This document shows, in pieces, positions 7,240 through 15,653 of a DNA stretch of 64,000 nt (positions are counted from its first letter, which is position 1; every line of letters begins with the position of its first letter). The stretch is from an uncultured Bacteroidales bacterium (lineage in GTDB: Bacteria; Bacteroidota; Bacteroidia; Bacteroidales; Paludibacteraceae), in the NCBI GenBank assembly GCA_902780235.1, contig CACZEL010000002.1:1-64000 (forward strand). Reading direction: 5' to 3'. Below the pieces are notes generated by a model. It was not told the origin of the DNA. It saw only the letters and a list, made by a program, of their open reading frames with translations, and ran no database searches. Both the position numbers and the translations under genes were made by a program.

Positions 7240-8117
7240 TGAAAAGACTATCGTTCTTATTCTGTGTGATACTCGCTTGCTCTATGATCTGCGCAAAAGA
7301 CATAGAGCGAGTGAGTATTACATATGAGTATGTCTCAAATAATCCCAATGAGACACCTGCCGAAGCTGAAGCAAGAGCTTTGGATTTGGCGAAACAGAAA
7401 GCACTCGAGGATGCTTTCGGATTAGATGTATCCAGCGTTACAAGTACGCTTTTATCCAACCGTACCAGTGATGGCAAGACGGAATCGCAAAACAATGTGT
7501 TCTCTTTAGGCGAGACTTCCGTTCGTGGTGAATGGATAGAGACCATCAAAGAGCAAGTACTGGAGAAGCAATTCATCAATGGCTTCTGGATGATCAAAGT
7601 GTATGTGGAAGGGCGTGCGCGTAACTATACCAACGAAAAGGCGGATATTCAGTTCGTTCTTGTAAAGGATATCCAAGATCTGGAATCACCGGTTACTTTC
7701 CGTGACGGAAGCGATATTTTCCTTCGTTTCTCTTCTCCCGTAGCCGGACATCTGTGTGTCTATCTGATCGATGAAGACCAAAATGCCTTTTGTTTGCTCC
7801 CGTATCCGAGTCAGCAAAACGGAAGTCAAACTATTGAGGCGAACAAAGAGTATATCTTTTTCTCTACAACAACAGACAAAAATGCAGAACAATATTGGCT
7901 GAATTGCCAGCGTTCTTCCGAACAAAATGCAGTGTATGTCATTTTCTCTCCGAATGACTTCACTAAAGCTGCTGACAAACAAGGAGGTAAGAACTTTCGC
8001 GACGAACAACTGCCGCGTGAGTTATCCTACGAATCCCTTCTCAAATGGCTTACACGCAATCAAGCCAAAGATGCCGATATGGTCGTCAAAAGAGAAGTGA
8101 TCACGATTAGGAAATAG
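7239..8117 (+). CDS. Exported protein with LPP20-like and DUF4384-like domains
   Basis: 292 residues. Signal peptide (MKRLSFLFCVILACSMICA), then an LPP20-like half (EARALDLAKQKALEDAFGLD up to FWMIKVYVEGRARN, residues about 25-130). A C-terminal half (about 145-290) has the hallmark of DUF4384: DIFLRFSSPVAGHLCVYLID followed by LLPYPSQQNGSQTIEANKEY. DUF4384 domains are often fused to or encoded beside caspase-like peptidases, which fits this neighbourhood. The first half is probably paralogous to the preceding gene. It starts within the preceding stop codon. Function is unknown; a periplasmic adaptor or substrate of the caspase is a reasonable guess. Confidence 0.7.
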   Translation: MKRLSFLFCVILACSMICAKDIERVSITYEYVSNNPNETPAEAEARALDLAKQKALEDAFGLDVSSVTSTLLSNRTSDGKTESQNNVFSLGETSVRGEWIETIKEQVLEKQFINGFWMIKVYVEGRARNYTNEKADIQFVLVKDIQDLESPVTFRDGSDIFLRFSSPVAGHLCVYLIDEDQNAFCLLPYPSQQNGSQTIEANKEYIFFSTTTDKNAEQYWLNCQRSSEQNAVYVIFSPNDFTKAADKQGGKNFRDEQLPRELSYESLLKWLTRNQAKDADMVVKREVITIRK

Positions 8118-8135
8118 ACATCAACCGATACAATT

Positions 8136-9584
8136 ATGATGCTGATGAAACGGATATTCATAATAGTTGGGCTATTCTGCGCGACTATATTTGCTTCTGC
8201 TCAATCGTTCGAAGAACAATATCGTGCATTCCAGCAGGCGGCGCAGAAACATTATGCGGACTTCCGCGAACAAGCGAACGCGGAGTATGCGGAGTTCTTA
8301 CGTGCAGCGTGGGACTATTACAAGGTATCTCCCGCTATTCCCCGTCCGAAGGATGAACCTGTTCCGCCGGTAGTCTATGAGGATAAAGACCAACAGCAGG
8401 ATCAAGAGATTCAAGGCGATGTTGTGCCTCAACCGACACCTCAACCGACGCCGCAGCCGGTGGCACCTATCATTGAGAATGACGGCGCATCCAAGATCGT
8501 TCGTTTGACGTATTACGGCACGCCTTTCTCGTTCCGTATTCCACAAGACAAGACCGTTTCATTACCTAATATTGAGGCAAAGACATTGGCTGCGGCTTGG
8601 GAAGAATTGGCAAGCGAGGAGTATAATAATCTGATGTATGATTGCCTCTCTGCTCGCGATCAAAATCATCTGTGCGATTGGGCGTATCTGACTTTGCTGC
8701 AACAACTCGCTGAGGCTATTTACGGAAAATCCAATGCCGCCGTTCTGCTACAAGCTTTCCTCTATGTTAACTCCGGCTATCAGATGCGCTTAGCCGTCTC
8801 GGAGAATGGTCGCTTACACATGCTCGTTGGTAGCACTTATACCTTCTATGATCGAGGGTACTATGAGATAGAAGGTGAGAAATTCTTCCCCATGGAAGAT
8901 CTGACAGGAGATATTGCTATCTGTAATGGCGCCTTCAAAAGCGAGAAACCGCTCTCGCTTCTTATTGCAGACGAACAACGCTTGGCGTCAGCGCCCACTG
9001 CAATGCCTAAACGCAAAGCCACCTCGGGACTGACCACAACATGCTCCATCAACAAGAACCTCATTGATTTCTACAATACCTATCCGACCGGCCATTATGG
9101 CGATGATTTCGGTACGCGTTGGGCAGCTTATGCTAACTCGCCTTTGGATGAAGCCATCAAAAAAGACCTCTATCCGCAACTGATGGCTGCGATCCGTGGT
9201 GTGCCGGAAGCGCAAGCAGTCAATGTACTCCTCAACTGGGTACAAACAGCCTTCGAGTATGAATACGACGACAAAGTGTGGGGTACAGACCGTGCTTTCT
9301 TCCCTGCTGAGTCGCTCCATTATCCCTACTGCGATTGTGAAGACCGTTCAATCCTCTTCTCGCGTATCATCCGTGACCTGTTGAAATTGGATGTTGTCCT
9401 TCTCTATTATCCCGGACACTTGGCAACGGCAGTTGCTTTTCATCAAGACATCCGTGGCGACTATCTTATGTTCGACAACCATAAGTTCACCATCTGCGAC
9501 CCGACGTATATCGGTGCGCCTATCGGTGCCACCATGCCCGGCATGGATAACCAAACAGCCAAGATTATTCCGTTGGAGAAATAA
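8136..9584 (+). CDS. Exported transglutaminase-like cysteine protease family protein
   Basis: 482 residues; ATGs at 8136, 8139 and 8145 all precede a signal peptide (MKRIFIIVGLFCATIFASAQ). A helical region (EEQYRAFQQAAQKHYADF) and a Pro/Gln linker (PTPQPTPQP) lead to a core. Its end has the transglutaminase-like triad: CDCEDRSILF (Cys401), YPGHLATAV (His428) and CDPTY (Asp455). Members of this superfamily act as proteases, amidases or cross-linkers. Substrate cannot be told from sequence. It lies 18 bp after the DUF4384-like gene, giving this operon two exported cysteine-nucleophile enzymes. Confidence 0.8.
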   Translation: MMLMKRIFIIVGLFCATIFASAQSFEEQYRAFQQAAQKHYADFREQANAEYAEFLRAAWDYYKVSPAIPRPKDEPVPPVVYEDKDQQQDQEIQGDVVPQPTPQPTPQPVAPIIENDGASKIVRLTYYGTPFSFRIPQDKTVSLPNIEAKTLAAAWEELASEEYNNLMYDCLSARDQNHLCDWAYLTLLQQLAEAIYGKSNAAVLLQAFLYVNSGYQMRLAVSENGRLHMLVGSTYTFYDRGYYEIEGEKFFPMEDLTGDIAICNGAFKSEKPLSLLIADEQRLASAPTAMPKRKATSGLTTTCSINKNLIDFYNTYPTGHYGDDFGTRWAAYANSPLDEAIKKDLYPQLMAAIRGVPEAQAVNVLLNWVQTAFEYEYDDKVWGTDRAFFPAESLHYPYCDCEDRSILFSRIIRDLLKLDVVLLYYPGHLATAVAFHQDIRGDYLMFDNHKFTICDPTYIGAPIGATMPGMDNQTAKIIPLEK

Positions 9585-9593
9585 CACCTTTTT

Positions 9594-10148
9594 ATGGCAG
9601 ATATTGTTGAAGAATACATACGCAAACAACGCGAAAGGACGAAATCAACCATTATCACAACCATCATTCTCTTTATCGCGATTATTGCGTTGTTCGCATA
9701 CTCCATCTACGATGATAAACATCGTCAGGAGGAGTTATATACCTTCGGTGGCGCAGTAGGCGTTGAGAATAAGACGAACCACACTGTCACCCTGCATCTT
9801 TTCGTTCAGGAAAGCACAGGGGAAACAGTTCTCAGCCACACCATTGCGCCCATGGGGTATTGGGTCATTCAAGATAGTATGTCGAAGAAAGAAGTTGCAA
9901 ATTTCCCACCCACCAACTGGATGGACTCCGGACATATCGTCTTCGACGATACGCTCTTGCTTCGTCACGCCGATTACCCTGTATGGCAAATCTCTTACGA
10001 TGACCATTGTATCCATGATAAATCGCATTGGATATATCATAGTTTGACGGTACGAAATGCCAGCCGTTATCATCCCGCTCTTTATCGTCCTCTCCGTGTC
10101 TATTACATCAAGGGCGAAGACTACGAACGGGCTTTGAAAGCAAACTAA
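9594..10148 (+). CDS. Single-pass membrane protein of unknown function, last gene of the caspase operon
   Basis: 184 residues. A short charged cytosolic N-terminus, one membrane helix (about 20-42, TIILFIAIIALFAYSIY), then about 140 residues probably in the periplasm. The outer part is beta-rich: VENKTNHTVTLHLF, GHIVFDDTLLLRH, HSLTVRNASRYHP. No family recognised. It starts 9 bp after the transglutaminase-like gene. A weak A-rich hairpin GCAATT/AATTGC (10168-10184) follows it; no strong terminator is visible. Confidence 0.7.
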   Translation: MADIVEEYIRKQRERTKSTIITTIILFIAIIALFAYSIYDDKHRQEELYTFGGAVGVENKTNHTVTLHLFVQESTGETVLSHTIAPMGYWVIQDSMSKKEVANFPPTNWMDSGHIVFDDTLLLRHADYPVWQISYDDHCIHDKSHWIYHSLTVRNASRYHPALYRPLRVYYIKGEDYERALKAN

Positions 10149-10212
10149 ATTCTCCAAAAAATCTTACGCAATTGAAAAAATTGCAAAAAAATTGATTTTT
10201 TCCATAAAATCT

Positions 10213-10243
10213 TTGTATATTTCAAAAAATTGTAGTAATTTTG
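10213..10243 (+). promoter_or_regulatory. Promoter of the ATPase gene
   Basis: TTG (10213-10215), 20-nt spacer, TAATTTTG (10236-10243), followed by CACCC. Confidence 0.8.
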
Positions 10244-10248
10244 CACCC

Positions 10249-10290
10249 AAATTGTGAAACGCAAATTGCGCTGCGCAAATTGCGTGAGAC
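10249..10290. repeat. Three tandem 14-bp repeats in the ATPase leader
   Basis: Units start at 10249, 10263 and 10277. Each begins AAATTG(T/C)G; the second and third lie in two identical CGCAAATTGCG near-palindromes (10260-10270 and 10274-10284). They lie at the transcription start, which suits an autoregulatory binding site or an RNA hairpin. Confidence 0.75.
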
Positions 10291-10304
10291 ATAAATAGCA
10301 TATT

Positions 10305-11429
10305 ATGAGCACTTTACAAAACCCATTTACCCTATTTGGGTACGCCGGTAAGGAGTATTTCTGTGACCGCGAAAATGAGACCAAAGAGTTAATAGCCGCT
10401 TTGCGTAACGGCAGGAACGTCACTTTGCGTAGCCCGCGCCGTGTAGGCAAGACCGGACTTATTCGGCATGTGTTTGCACAATTGGCTCAAACGAATCCGG
10501 AGATCAAGTGTTTTTATGTGGATTTATTTGCCACGCACTCAATGGATGAGTTGGTTACTGAATTAGGCAAAGCGGTGATAGGGCAACTGGACACTCCGCT
10601 TCAGAAAGCAGAGAACTATGTGGTTAAGTTTTTCCAGAGTTGTCGTCTCTATTTCTCCACCGATCCGCTTACCGGTTCGCCTAAGTTGGGTTTGGATCTG
10701 GTAACGGACAATCCTGCCGTGACGCTGGAGGAGATTTTTACATACATCCGTAGGTCGGAGCGGGAGTGTTATATCGCAATTGATGAGTTTCAGCAGATCT
10801 TGGCATATCCGCAGACGAATGTGGAGGCCTTGCTGCGTACCCACGTGCAACAATGCCCGAATGTGCGATTTATCTTTTCGGGTAGTAAACAACACTTGAT
10901 GTCCGACATCTTCAATTCGCCGAAGCGTCCTTTCTTCCGCAGTACGGATAAGATCACATTGGACGTGATTGATGAGCAGACCTATTATGCATTTGCCGAG
11001 CGGTGGTTGCAAACAGTCGGAACGCATCTGCCGGAAGAGATTTTCCATGATATCTATCAGCGCGCGAGCGGATATACATGGTATGTACAATATGTATTGA
11101 ACCGCCTGTTTGAGATGCAGCCCAAGGAGGTGAGTGAGGAGGATGAAATGGCGTGTCTGAACTATATTGTGCAGCGCGAAGAAGATGATTATCGGAAAAT
11201 GCTCTCTCTGCTGACCAATAACCAAGCGCAGGTTCTTCGAGCGGTAGCCAAAGAAAAAGTCGTGGAGGCCCCCACTTCTACGGCTTTCCTCAAGAAATAT
11301 AATTTGCCGGCGATGAGTAGTGTCAAGCGTGTGATCGATTTCTTGATGGACAAGGAATATATTTATCATACTAATGACGGATATATTATCTATGACCGTT
11401 TTATGGCAATCTGGCTTCAACGAATCTAA
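10305..11429 (+). CDS. AAA/STAND-type ATPase with C-terminal winged helix
   Basis: 374 residues, cytosolic. The Walker A is of the archaeal-ATPase/SWACOS kind (SPRRVGKT, residues 43-50). Walker B is YIAIDEFQQI (Asp160-Glu161) and a sensor segment is FIFSGSKQHLM. The last 80 residues (LTNNQAQVLRAVAKE, SVKRVIDFLMDKEYI) look like a winged helix. Proteins with this layout (ATPase_2/PF01637-like) are widespread in Bacteroidetes but mostly uncharacterised; NTP-dependent switches or regulators are the usual inference. It is monocistronic, with its own promoter, a 14-bp repeat array in the leader and a terminator at 11458-11489. Confidence 0.85.
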   Translation: MSTLQNPFTLFGYAGKEYFCDRENETKELIAALRNGRNVTLRSPRRVGKTGLIRHVFAQLAQTNPEIKCFYVDLFATHSMDELVTELGKAVIGQLDTPLQKAENYVVKFFQSCRLYFSTDPLTGSPKLGLDLVTDNPAVTLEEIFTYIRRSERECYIAIDEFQQILAYPQTNVEALLRTHVQQCPNVRFIFSGSKQHLMSDIFNSPKRPFFRSTDKITLDVIDEQTYYAFAERWLQTVGTHLPEEIFHDIYQRASGYTWYVQYVLNRLFEMQPKEVSEEDEMACLNYIVQREEDDYRKMLSLLTNNQAQVLRAVAKEKVVEAPTSTAFLKKYNLPAMSSVKRVIDFLMDKEYIYHTNDGYIIYDRFMAIWLQRI

Positions 11430-11457
11430 AATATCAAAAATGGATAATACATTCCTT

Positions 11458-11489
11458 AACGCTGACCATTTGGTTGGCGTTTTTATTTT
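11458..11489 (+). terminator. Intrinsic terminator after the ATPase gene
   Basis: AACGCTGACC (11458-11467), ATTT loop, GGTTGGCGTT (11472-11481): a 10-bp stem with two G-U pairs, then TTTATTTT. Confidence 0.85.
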
Positions 11490-11575
11490 GGGTATATAGA
11501 TACTGCGTAAAATTAAACATTCTTATGTTCTATATCTCCAAATTGCATTTTTTTAAGAAAAAAAATCTTATTTAC

Positions 11576-11606
11576 TTGTGTAGTTGGTGGATTTTTTGTA
11601 ATTTTG
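11576..11606 (+). promoter_or_regulatory. Promoter of the AT-rich membrane-protein gene
   Basis: TTG (11576-11578), 20-nt spacer, TAATTTTG (11599-11606), followed by CAGCC. The leader to the ATG at 11762 is about 150 nt. Confidence 0.8.
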
Positions 11607-11761
11607 CAGCCAAATTTTTATTTATTAAAAAACACCACATATGAACACCCTGATTTTATTCAGTGGTTGATCTCTTCAAACAACGCTCCTACGTGTTTTT
11701 ATCATTTTTTATTTTATTTATCAAGATTTATAATTACTAATAACCCCCAATATTTTTCTGT

Positions 11762-14008
11762 ATGAGTATCAATTTTAATACAAGAAATGAAATAGTATCC
11801 AAGAGAGTGTTTTATGAAAATTCCACTTTCAGTGAAGTTAACTGCTTGTATGCTATGTTTGAAAACGAAGTGCGATTTGAAAATTGCATTTTTGAAGAAG
11901 ATGTATTATTTGGAGATGAAAATACTGATCAAGCTTTTTGTACCATTAAATCCGATTTGGTTTTCGATGGATGCACCTTCCGAAAAAAAGTCAAATTGGA
12001 TGGATTACAATGTTCAGGCCACGTGGTGGTTAAAAGGTGTGTATTTGAATATGGTGGAGGAATAGACAATACGGAATATGTATTAAGTATGGCTAATGCG
12101 AAAATCGGTATTGGAGTAAGTATAGAAGATTCAAATTTTATAGCTGGTATTAATTTCTCTGCCATGCACGTAAATCAAATTGGTTGTCAGATCTTTAATT
12201 CACGAGTGGAGAATCCTAAATGTACTATTAGCTTTTTAAGTTCATATATGGCGCGAGAACTAAGTATTAATTGGTCAAGCATTGTATGTAAAAACATTGA
12301 TTTTGAAAGGACTTCTGTAGATTCGAACGGTTCTATACAATTTAAAGGTAAATTTTATTATGGCAAGGCGTTATTCGAAGTGCTCTGTTCTCTATTAAAC
12401 TTTAAAAATGAAGAATTAGAATATAAATGGCTTGCTTCGATATATAGAAAATATGAATTGCAACGAGAAGAGAATTACATAAAAATATGTGTGGATGAGG
12501 AACATTCTCATGTTACTCAAATGCTAAAAGATATTCTTAAAAATAATCATATGTCGTTTGAGGAAACCTCATGTTACCCATACGATTCAAATTCTGTCGT
12601 AAATGCAATTGTTGGTGATTTGATTTGTTTGAATCATCTCAATGGATCTATATATTATGCTTTATTTATCGGTGGTACTATTTGTATCGCAAGATGCAAA
12701 GGTGATGTCATAGACTATGTGCGATATGATATAGAAGATTATGCTCCCATTATTTTCAAGGATTTGGCTAATTTTGAGAATGTGTCTATTGATAGATACT
12801 ATCTTTCTTCTCACGTTGGTGTTCCAATGGTTTATGCTACGCTGTCTAAAGAAGACAAGTATATTGCAATATATGATGAAAATATCGGTTGGAAAATATT
12901 CAAATGGAACTATATTGAGTGCGAAGCTGTTGCAAATGTTTTTCTAGCTAATGTAGGAACAGGTTTATATGTTACTCAAACTATTTTTAACTCATATACG
13001 TTTGATATACATGGCTTGCATGCTGAAAATGATATTGTACTTCAAGATATCATATTTAATGTAAAGTCGTTGCAAGCCAATGAAATTGATGCCCAAAATC
13101 TCATGATAGACGATGTGCAATTTGTTTGTAATAACACTAAGGGGGGGGATATGTATATCAACGATAGTAATGCTGATAAATGGCAACTTAATGTTAGTAA
13201 CACACAAATAGCCAACAATATGGCTATTAAATCGATAGTCGCTATTAATGATGTAGATGGAACATATTTCACAATCCAAGCGAATCATCTCATAGTTGAA
13301 GGGTGTATGAATCTTTTCAATATTTCAGATAACAATGATAACAAAAGGCTATTAATTAATTTGCAAGATTCGAAGATAAACCAAGTATTATGTTCTTCTT
13401 ATGACTATAAAACATGGGTTGTTGAAACAGAGAACCTGCAATTTGATGAATTCTACTTAAACGGAGAAAGACCCAATTATAAGATATTGAAACAGATGTG
13501 GACACAAAGAACATTTATTGGTAATAGTGATAATAGTGAGAAAATATCCCCTATACATTTTTTTAAACAGATTGATAAACTTTATGAAAAACACGATAAT
13601 TATGATGATCAACGGAAACTTTGGAAATTGCGAAATAGAATGAGAATACTTCGAGATCATAAATATAGTGCATGGCTTCGAATCCCCATTAATGTATTGG
13701 TTCTTAATTATGGATGGAGTCCTTGGCGTATAATTATTTGGCTTGTGTTAATTATTGCTTACTTTGATTTTAAATCGTGGAATTGTTATGGTATGGATAT
13801 CGAGACCAGCATTGTCAATGGCTTTGTGGAATTTTTACCTGTTTCTTTCAATAAACCAATTATAGATCAATTAAGGACTGGAGTGGAATCAAATCTAGAT
13901 AATATTGGATACTCAGAACTTGTTACGGGGTATAGAATGGTAAGCTATTTTTTATTATCTATCCTTGTCGCTGCGTTTTCTGGATATTTTAGGAAAAAGA
14001 ATCAATAA
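11762..14008 (+). CDS. AT-rich beta-helix (pentapeptide-like) protein with C-terminal pore-like membrane domain
   Basis: 748 residues, no signal peptide. Residues 1-200 and 400-560 are repetitive beta strands like pentapeptide/right-handed beta-helix proteins (VRFENCIFEEDVLFGD, LVFDGCTFRKKVKLDG, VVVKRCVFEYGGG). A different alpha/beta stretch, about 205-390, lies between. The C-terminus has ILRDHKYSAWLRIPINVLVL, NYGWSPWRIIIWLVLIIAYF and VSYFLLSILVAAFSGYFR: two membrane helices around a re-entrant segment, as in pentapeptide proteins with a two-helix ion-channel-like end. Base composition is far more AT-rich than its neighbours, which suggests recent transfer. A run of eight G (13141-13148) at codon 460 is striking in such DNA. 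Function is unknown; a membrane effector is one possibility. Confidence 0.75.
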   Translation: MSINFNTRNEIVSKRVFYENSTFSEVNCLYAMFENEVRFENCIFEEDVLFGDENTDQAFCTIKSDLVFDGCTFRKKVKLDGLQCSGHVVVKRCVFEYGGGIDNTEYVLSMANAKIGIGVSIEDSNFIAGINFSAMHVNQIGCQIFNSRVENPKCTISFLSSYMARELSINWSSIVCKNIDFERTSVDSNGSIQFKGKFYYGKALFEVLCSLLNFKNEELEYKWLASIYRKYELQREENYIKICVDEEHSHVTQMLKDILKNNHMSFEETSCYPYDSNSVVNAIVGDLICLNHLNGSIYYALFIGGTICIARCKGDVIDYVRYDIEDYAPIIFKDLANFENVSIDRYYLSSHVGVPMVYATLSKEDKYIAIYDENIGWKIFKWNYIECEAVANVFLANVGTGLYVTQTIFNSYTFDIHGLHAENDIVLQDIIFNVKSLQANEIDAQNLMIDDVQFVCNNTKGGDMYINDSNADKWQLNVSNTQIANNMAIKSIVAINDVDGTYFTIQANHLIVEGCMNLFNISDNNDNKRLLINLQDSKINQVLCSSYDYKTWVVETENLQFDEFYLNGERPNYKILKQMWTQRTFIGNSDNSEKISPIHFFKQIDKLYEKHDNYDDQRKLWKLRNRMRILRDHKYSAWLRIPINVLVLNYGWSPWRIIIWLVLIIAYFDFKSWNCYGMDIETSIVNGFVEFLPVSFNKPIIDQLRTGVESNLDNIGYSELVTGYRMVSYFLLSILVAAFSGYFRKKNQ
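13141..13148 (+). other. G8 homopolymer inside an AT-rich gene
   Basis: Eight consecutive G within codons Lys460-Gly-Gly-Asp. Slippage by one base would truncate or change the protein before its membrane domain. Confidence 0.8.
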
Positions 14009-14108
14009 AAAATATTACTATAAAAATAGGAAGCATTACCCTATTAAATGGTATAATTTTTGTAGGAGATAAATTGATGTAATTGTTGAACTTAAACCCA
14101 TTAAAACA

Positions 14109-14186
14109 ATGAACAAAAGAGCAAGACAAAATCCCCCTAAAAAATTATTTCTACTGATAGATTTGTGCTTTTCGTTGGCTCTATAG
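14109..14186 (+). pseudogene. 25-codon ORF resembling the start of the metallophosphatase gene (remnant)
   Basis: Translates MNKRARQNPPKKLFLLIDLC and stops five codons later. Its leader (TTGTTGAACTTAAACC, 14083-14098) differs at one base from that of the metallophosphatase gene (15629-15644). The first codons share QNPPK and the DNA AAAATCCCCCTAAAAA with that gene. It therefore looks like a duplicated and eroded 5' end, or a small peptide gene using the same leader. The interval 14009-14209 holds nothing else convincing. Confidence 0.45.
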
Positions 14187-14209
14187 TGAAAAATTAAAAC
14201 TTAGAGACT

Positions 14210-14578
14210 ATGAAAAGTGACACTAAAAGGAGAGCGCCGATTGTGTATGCCTCTGCGACGTTCTATGACGATGCGCCGAATCAGATAGGCTCTATGGCCT
14301 GTATCGAATGCTATGAGACTGTTTTTCGGGTAGTTAAACTTAATTGGGGAGCCGAGGATGATTATGAGCGCAACAAGGAAGGCGAGGTAGAGTTGAATTG
14401 GACCATACAAGGCGAAGCATTGGAGCGACTGAAGAAGATTTGCAATAATGCGCAGAGTCCGGAAGCCGTTGTGAACTATCTGAAAGAACGTTTTTCTTCG
14501 CATGGACGTATGGCTCATCATGAACTGCTGCAATGGCTTGAAAAGAAAGAGATCCCGTATCATTTTTTAGAATATTAA
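14210..14578 (+). CDS. Small cytosolic protein of unknown function (122 aa)
   Basis: No signal peptide or membrane helix. The sequence begins MKSDTKRRAPIVYASATFYD and is partly acidic (WGAEDDYERNKEGEVELNW), then ends in two amphipathic helices (EALERLKKICNNAQSPEAVV, HHELLQWLEKKEIPYHF). I know no family. Its leader AAATTAAAACTTAGAGACT is a weak variant of the leader shared by several genes downstream. The next gene follows after 13 bp, so the two are probably cotranscribed. Confidence 0.65.
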   Translation: MKSDTKRRAPIVYASATFYDDAPNQIGSMACIECYETVFRVVKLNWGAEDDYERNKEGEVELNWTIQGEALERLKKICNNAQSPEAVVNYLKERFSSHGRMAHHELLQWLEKKEIPYHFLEY

Positions 14579-14591
14579 ACAGTATATAATT

Positions 14592-15026
14592 ATGAAAAGA
14601 CATCTTTTGGCAAGCATTTTGATGATAGGGGCGATGCAGGTTTGTGCCATTCCGAATCTCATCGGACGGTGGCAGAGTGCGCCGATTTGGGATCGATTTG
14701 CGCAAACGACATGGGAGATCACCTTCCTGGATACGGTTCATTTTGAGGCGAAAGTGATAGTGGATTACTCCTATTTCAACGACGAAGAACCTACATCCAT
14801 GACCATGGGCGGTACGTATCAACTGCAAGACTCGCTATGCTTCTTTACGGAAGATACAACGACCTTAACATCAACACGGACATCGACATCAGCTGTAGAG
14901 ATATCTGTAGATAATGAGGTGGATCGCTATTTGATCCTGCCGAGCAGGAAATCCGATGACATCATCGCGCTCATTGACGATAAGACTTATCACGATGTGT
15001 TTGTTTTTTATCGTCAAAAAGAATAA
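14592..15026 (+). CDS. Small exported beta-rich protein of unknown function
   Basis: 144 residues with a signal peptide (MKRHLLASILMIGAMQVCA). The mature part is NLIGRWQSAPIW, then alternating strands (TTWEITFLDTVHFEAKVIVD, GGTYQLQDSLCFFTED) and FVFYRQKE at the end. The LIGRW opening and the beta pattern recall lipocalin-like small secreted Bacteroidetes proteins, but this is only a resemblance. It follows the previous gene by 13 bp. Confidence 0.65.
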   Translation: MKRHLLASILMIGAMQVCAIPNLIGRWQSAPIWDRFAQTTWEITFLDTVHFEAKVIVDYSYFNDEEPTSMTMGGTYQLQDSLCFFTEDTTTLTSTRTSTSAVEISVDNEVDRYLILPSRKSDDIIALIDDKTYHDVFVFYRQKE

Positions 15027-15056
15027 TACGTTTGTTTAATTAAAATCCTTACAACT

Positions 15057-15533
15057 ATGAAACTGAATGGAGATTACTTGGAGAATATGGCTCAATTGGA
15101 GCAATGTGCCTGCTATTCGTGGGGAGAAAACATATTGCTTGCAAAAGAAGAAAACGGCGATCGGTATCTAGTGAACAATGTTACCGGCAAGGCTCGGCAG
15201 ATTTCCACGCCCGGATATGTGGTCGGTTTTTCGGATGAAGAGATTGACTTCGAGGCAATTGACAAACTGCCACATGGTCATAAAGCGCATGATCGCAGTA
15301 TGGATTATGGGGCTATCTGTTGGTGGGATCGTTGCCAGAACGGGCTGATTGCGCTCAGTTGGACGCTCTATCCTGACGGACGATATTTTGCGGATAGCGA
15401 TGGCTATGGCATGGATGATAATGATGAGGAAACAATCTATTGCGTTCTGAATGACAATCTGGAAGTGGTAAGACCTTTTACGGTCGTTCCTGATATCCGG
15501 GCATTGCTTGCTCAACTGAGACAGAAATGCTGA
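15057..15533 (+). CDS. Unknown protein A of a paralogous pair (158 aa)
   Basis: Cytosolic, no recognised family. The C-terminal half (DEEIDFEAIDKLP, WTLYPDGRYFADSDGYGMDD, VVRPF) clearly matches the product of 16370-16894 (DEDIDWDSLKDLP, WQINPDGKYWMDDDGFG, VVKKF), so the two are paralogs flanking the metallophosphatase. The acidic loop DSDGYGMDD suggests metal binding but is unproven. A TACGTTTG at 15027-15034 could be a -7 element, although its spacing to an upstream TTG is 23 nt. The leader AATCCTTACAACTATG is identical to that of the WG-repeat gene at 18869. Confidence 0.7.
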   Translation: MKLNGDYLENMAQLEQCACYSWGENILLAKEENGDRYLVNNVTGKARQISTPGYVVGFSDEEIDFEAIDKLPHGHKAHDRSMDYGAICWWDRCQNGLIALSWTLYPDGRYFADSDGYGMDDNDEETIYCVLNDNLEVVRPFTVVPDIRALLAQLRQKC

Positions 15534-15560
15534 AAATTAGTAGAAAAATAACACGAACTC

Positions 15561-15591
15561 TTGCATATTTCAAATTTTTGTTGTACTTTTG
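15561..15591 (+). promoter_or_regulatory. Promoter of the metallophosphatase operon
   Basis: TTG (15561-15563), 20-nt spacer, TACTTTTG (15584-15591), followed by CAGCAG. A 5-bp hairpin TTCCG/CGGAA (15600-15615) starts close to the transcription start. Confidence 0.8.
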
Positions 15592-15653
15592 CAGCAGATT
15601 TCCGTGAGAGCGGAATCGAACTATATTTTTGTTGGACTTAAACCTTTAGAACT

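Larger units (their letters stand above)
11443..11616 (+). repeat. Terminator-promoter cassette, copy B
   Basis: Second copy of the element at 2785-2957, in the same orientation, here between the ATPase gene and the AT-rich pentapeptide-like gene. Conserved parts are the terminator, the segment ATTAAACATTCTTATGTTC and the promoter. A nine-codon ORF (MNTLILFSG, 11641-11670) follows; it could be a leader peptide but may be chance. The remainder up to 11761 is AT-rich with nothing else visible. Confidence 0.85.
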
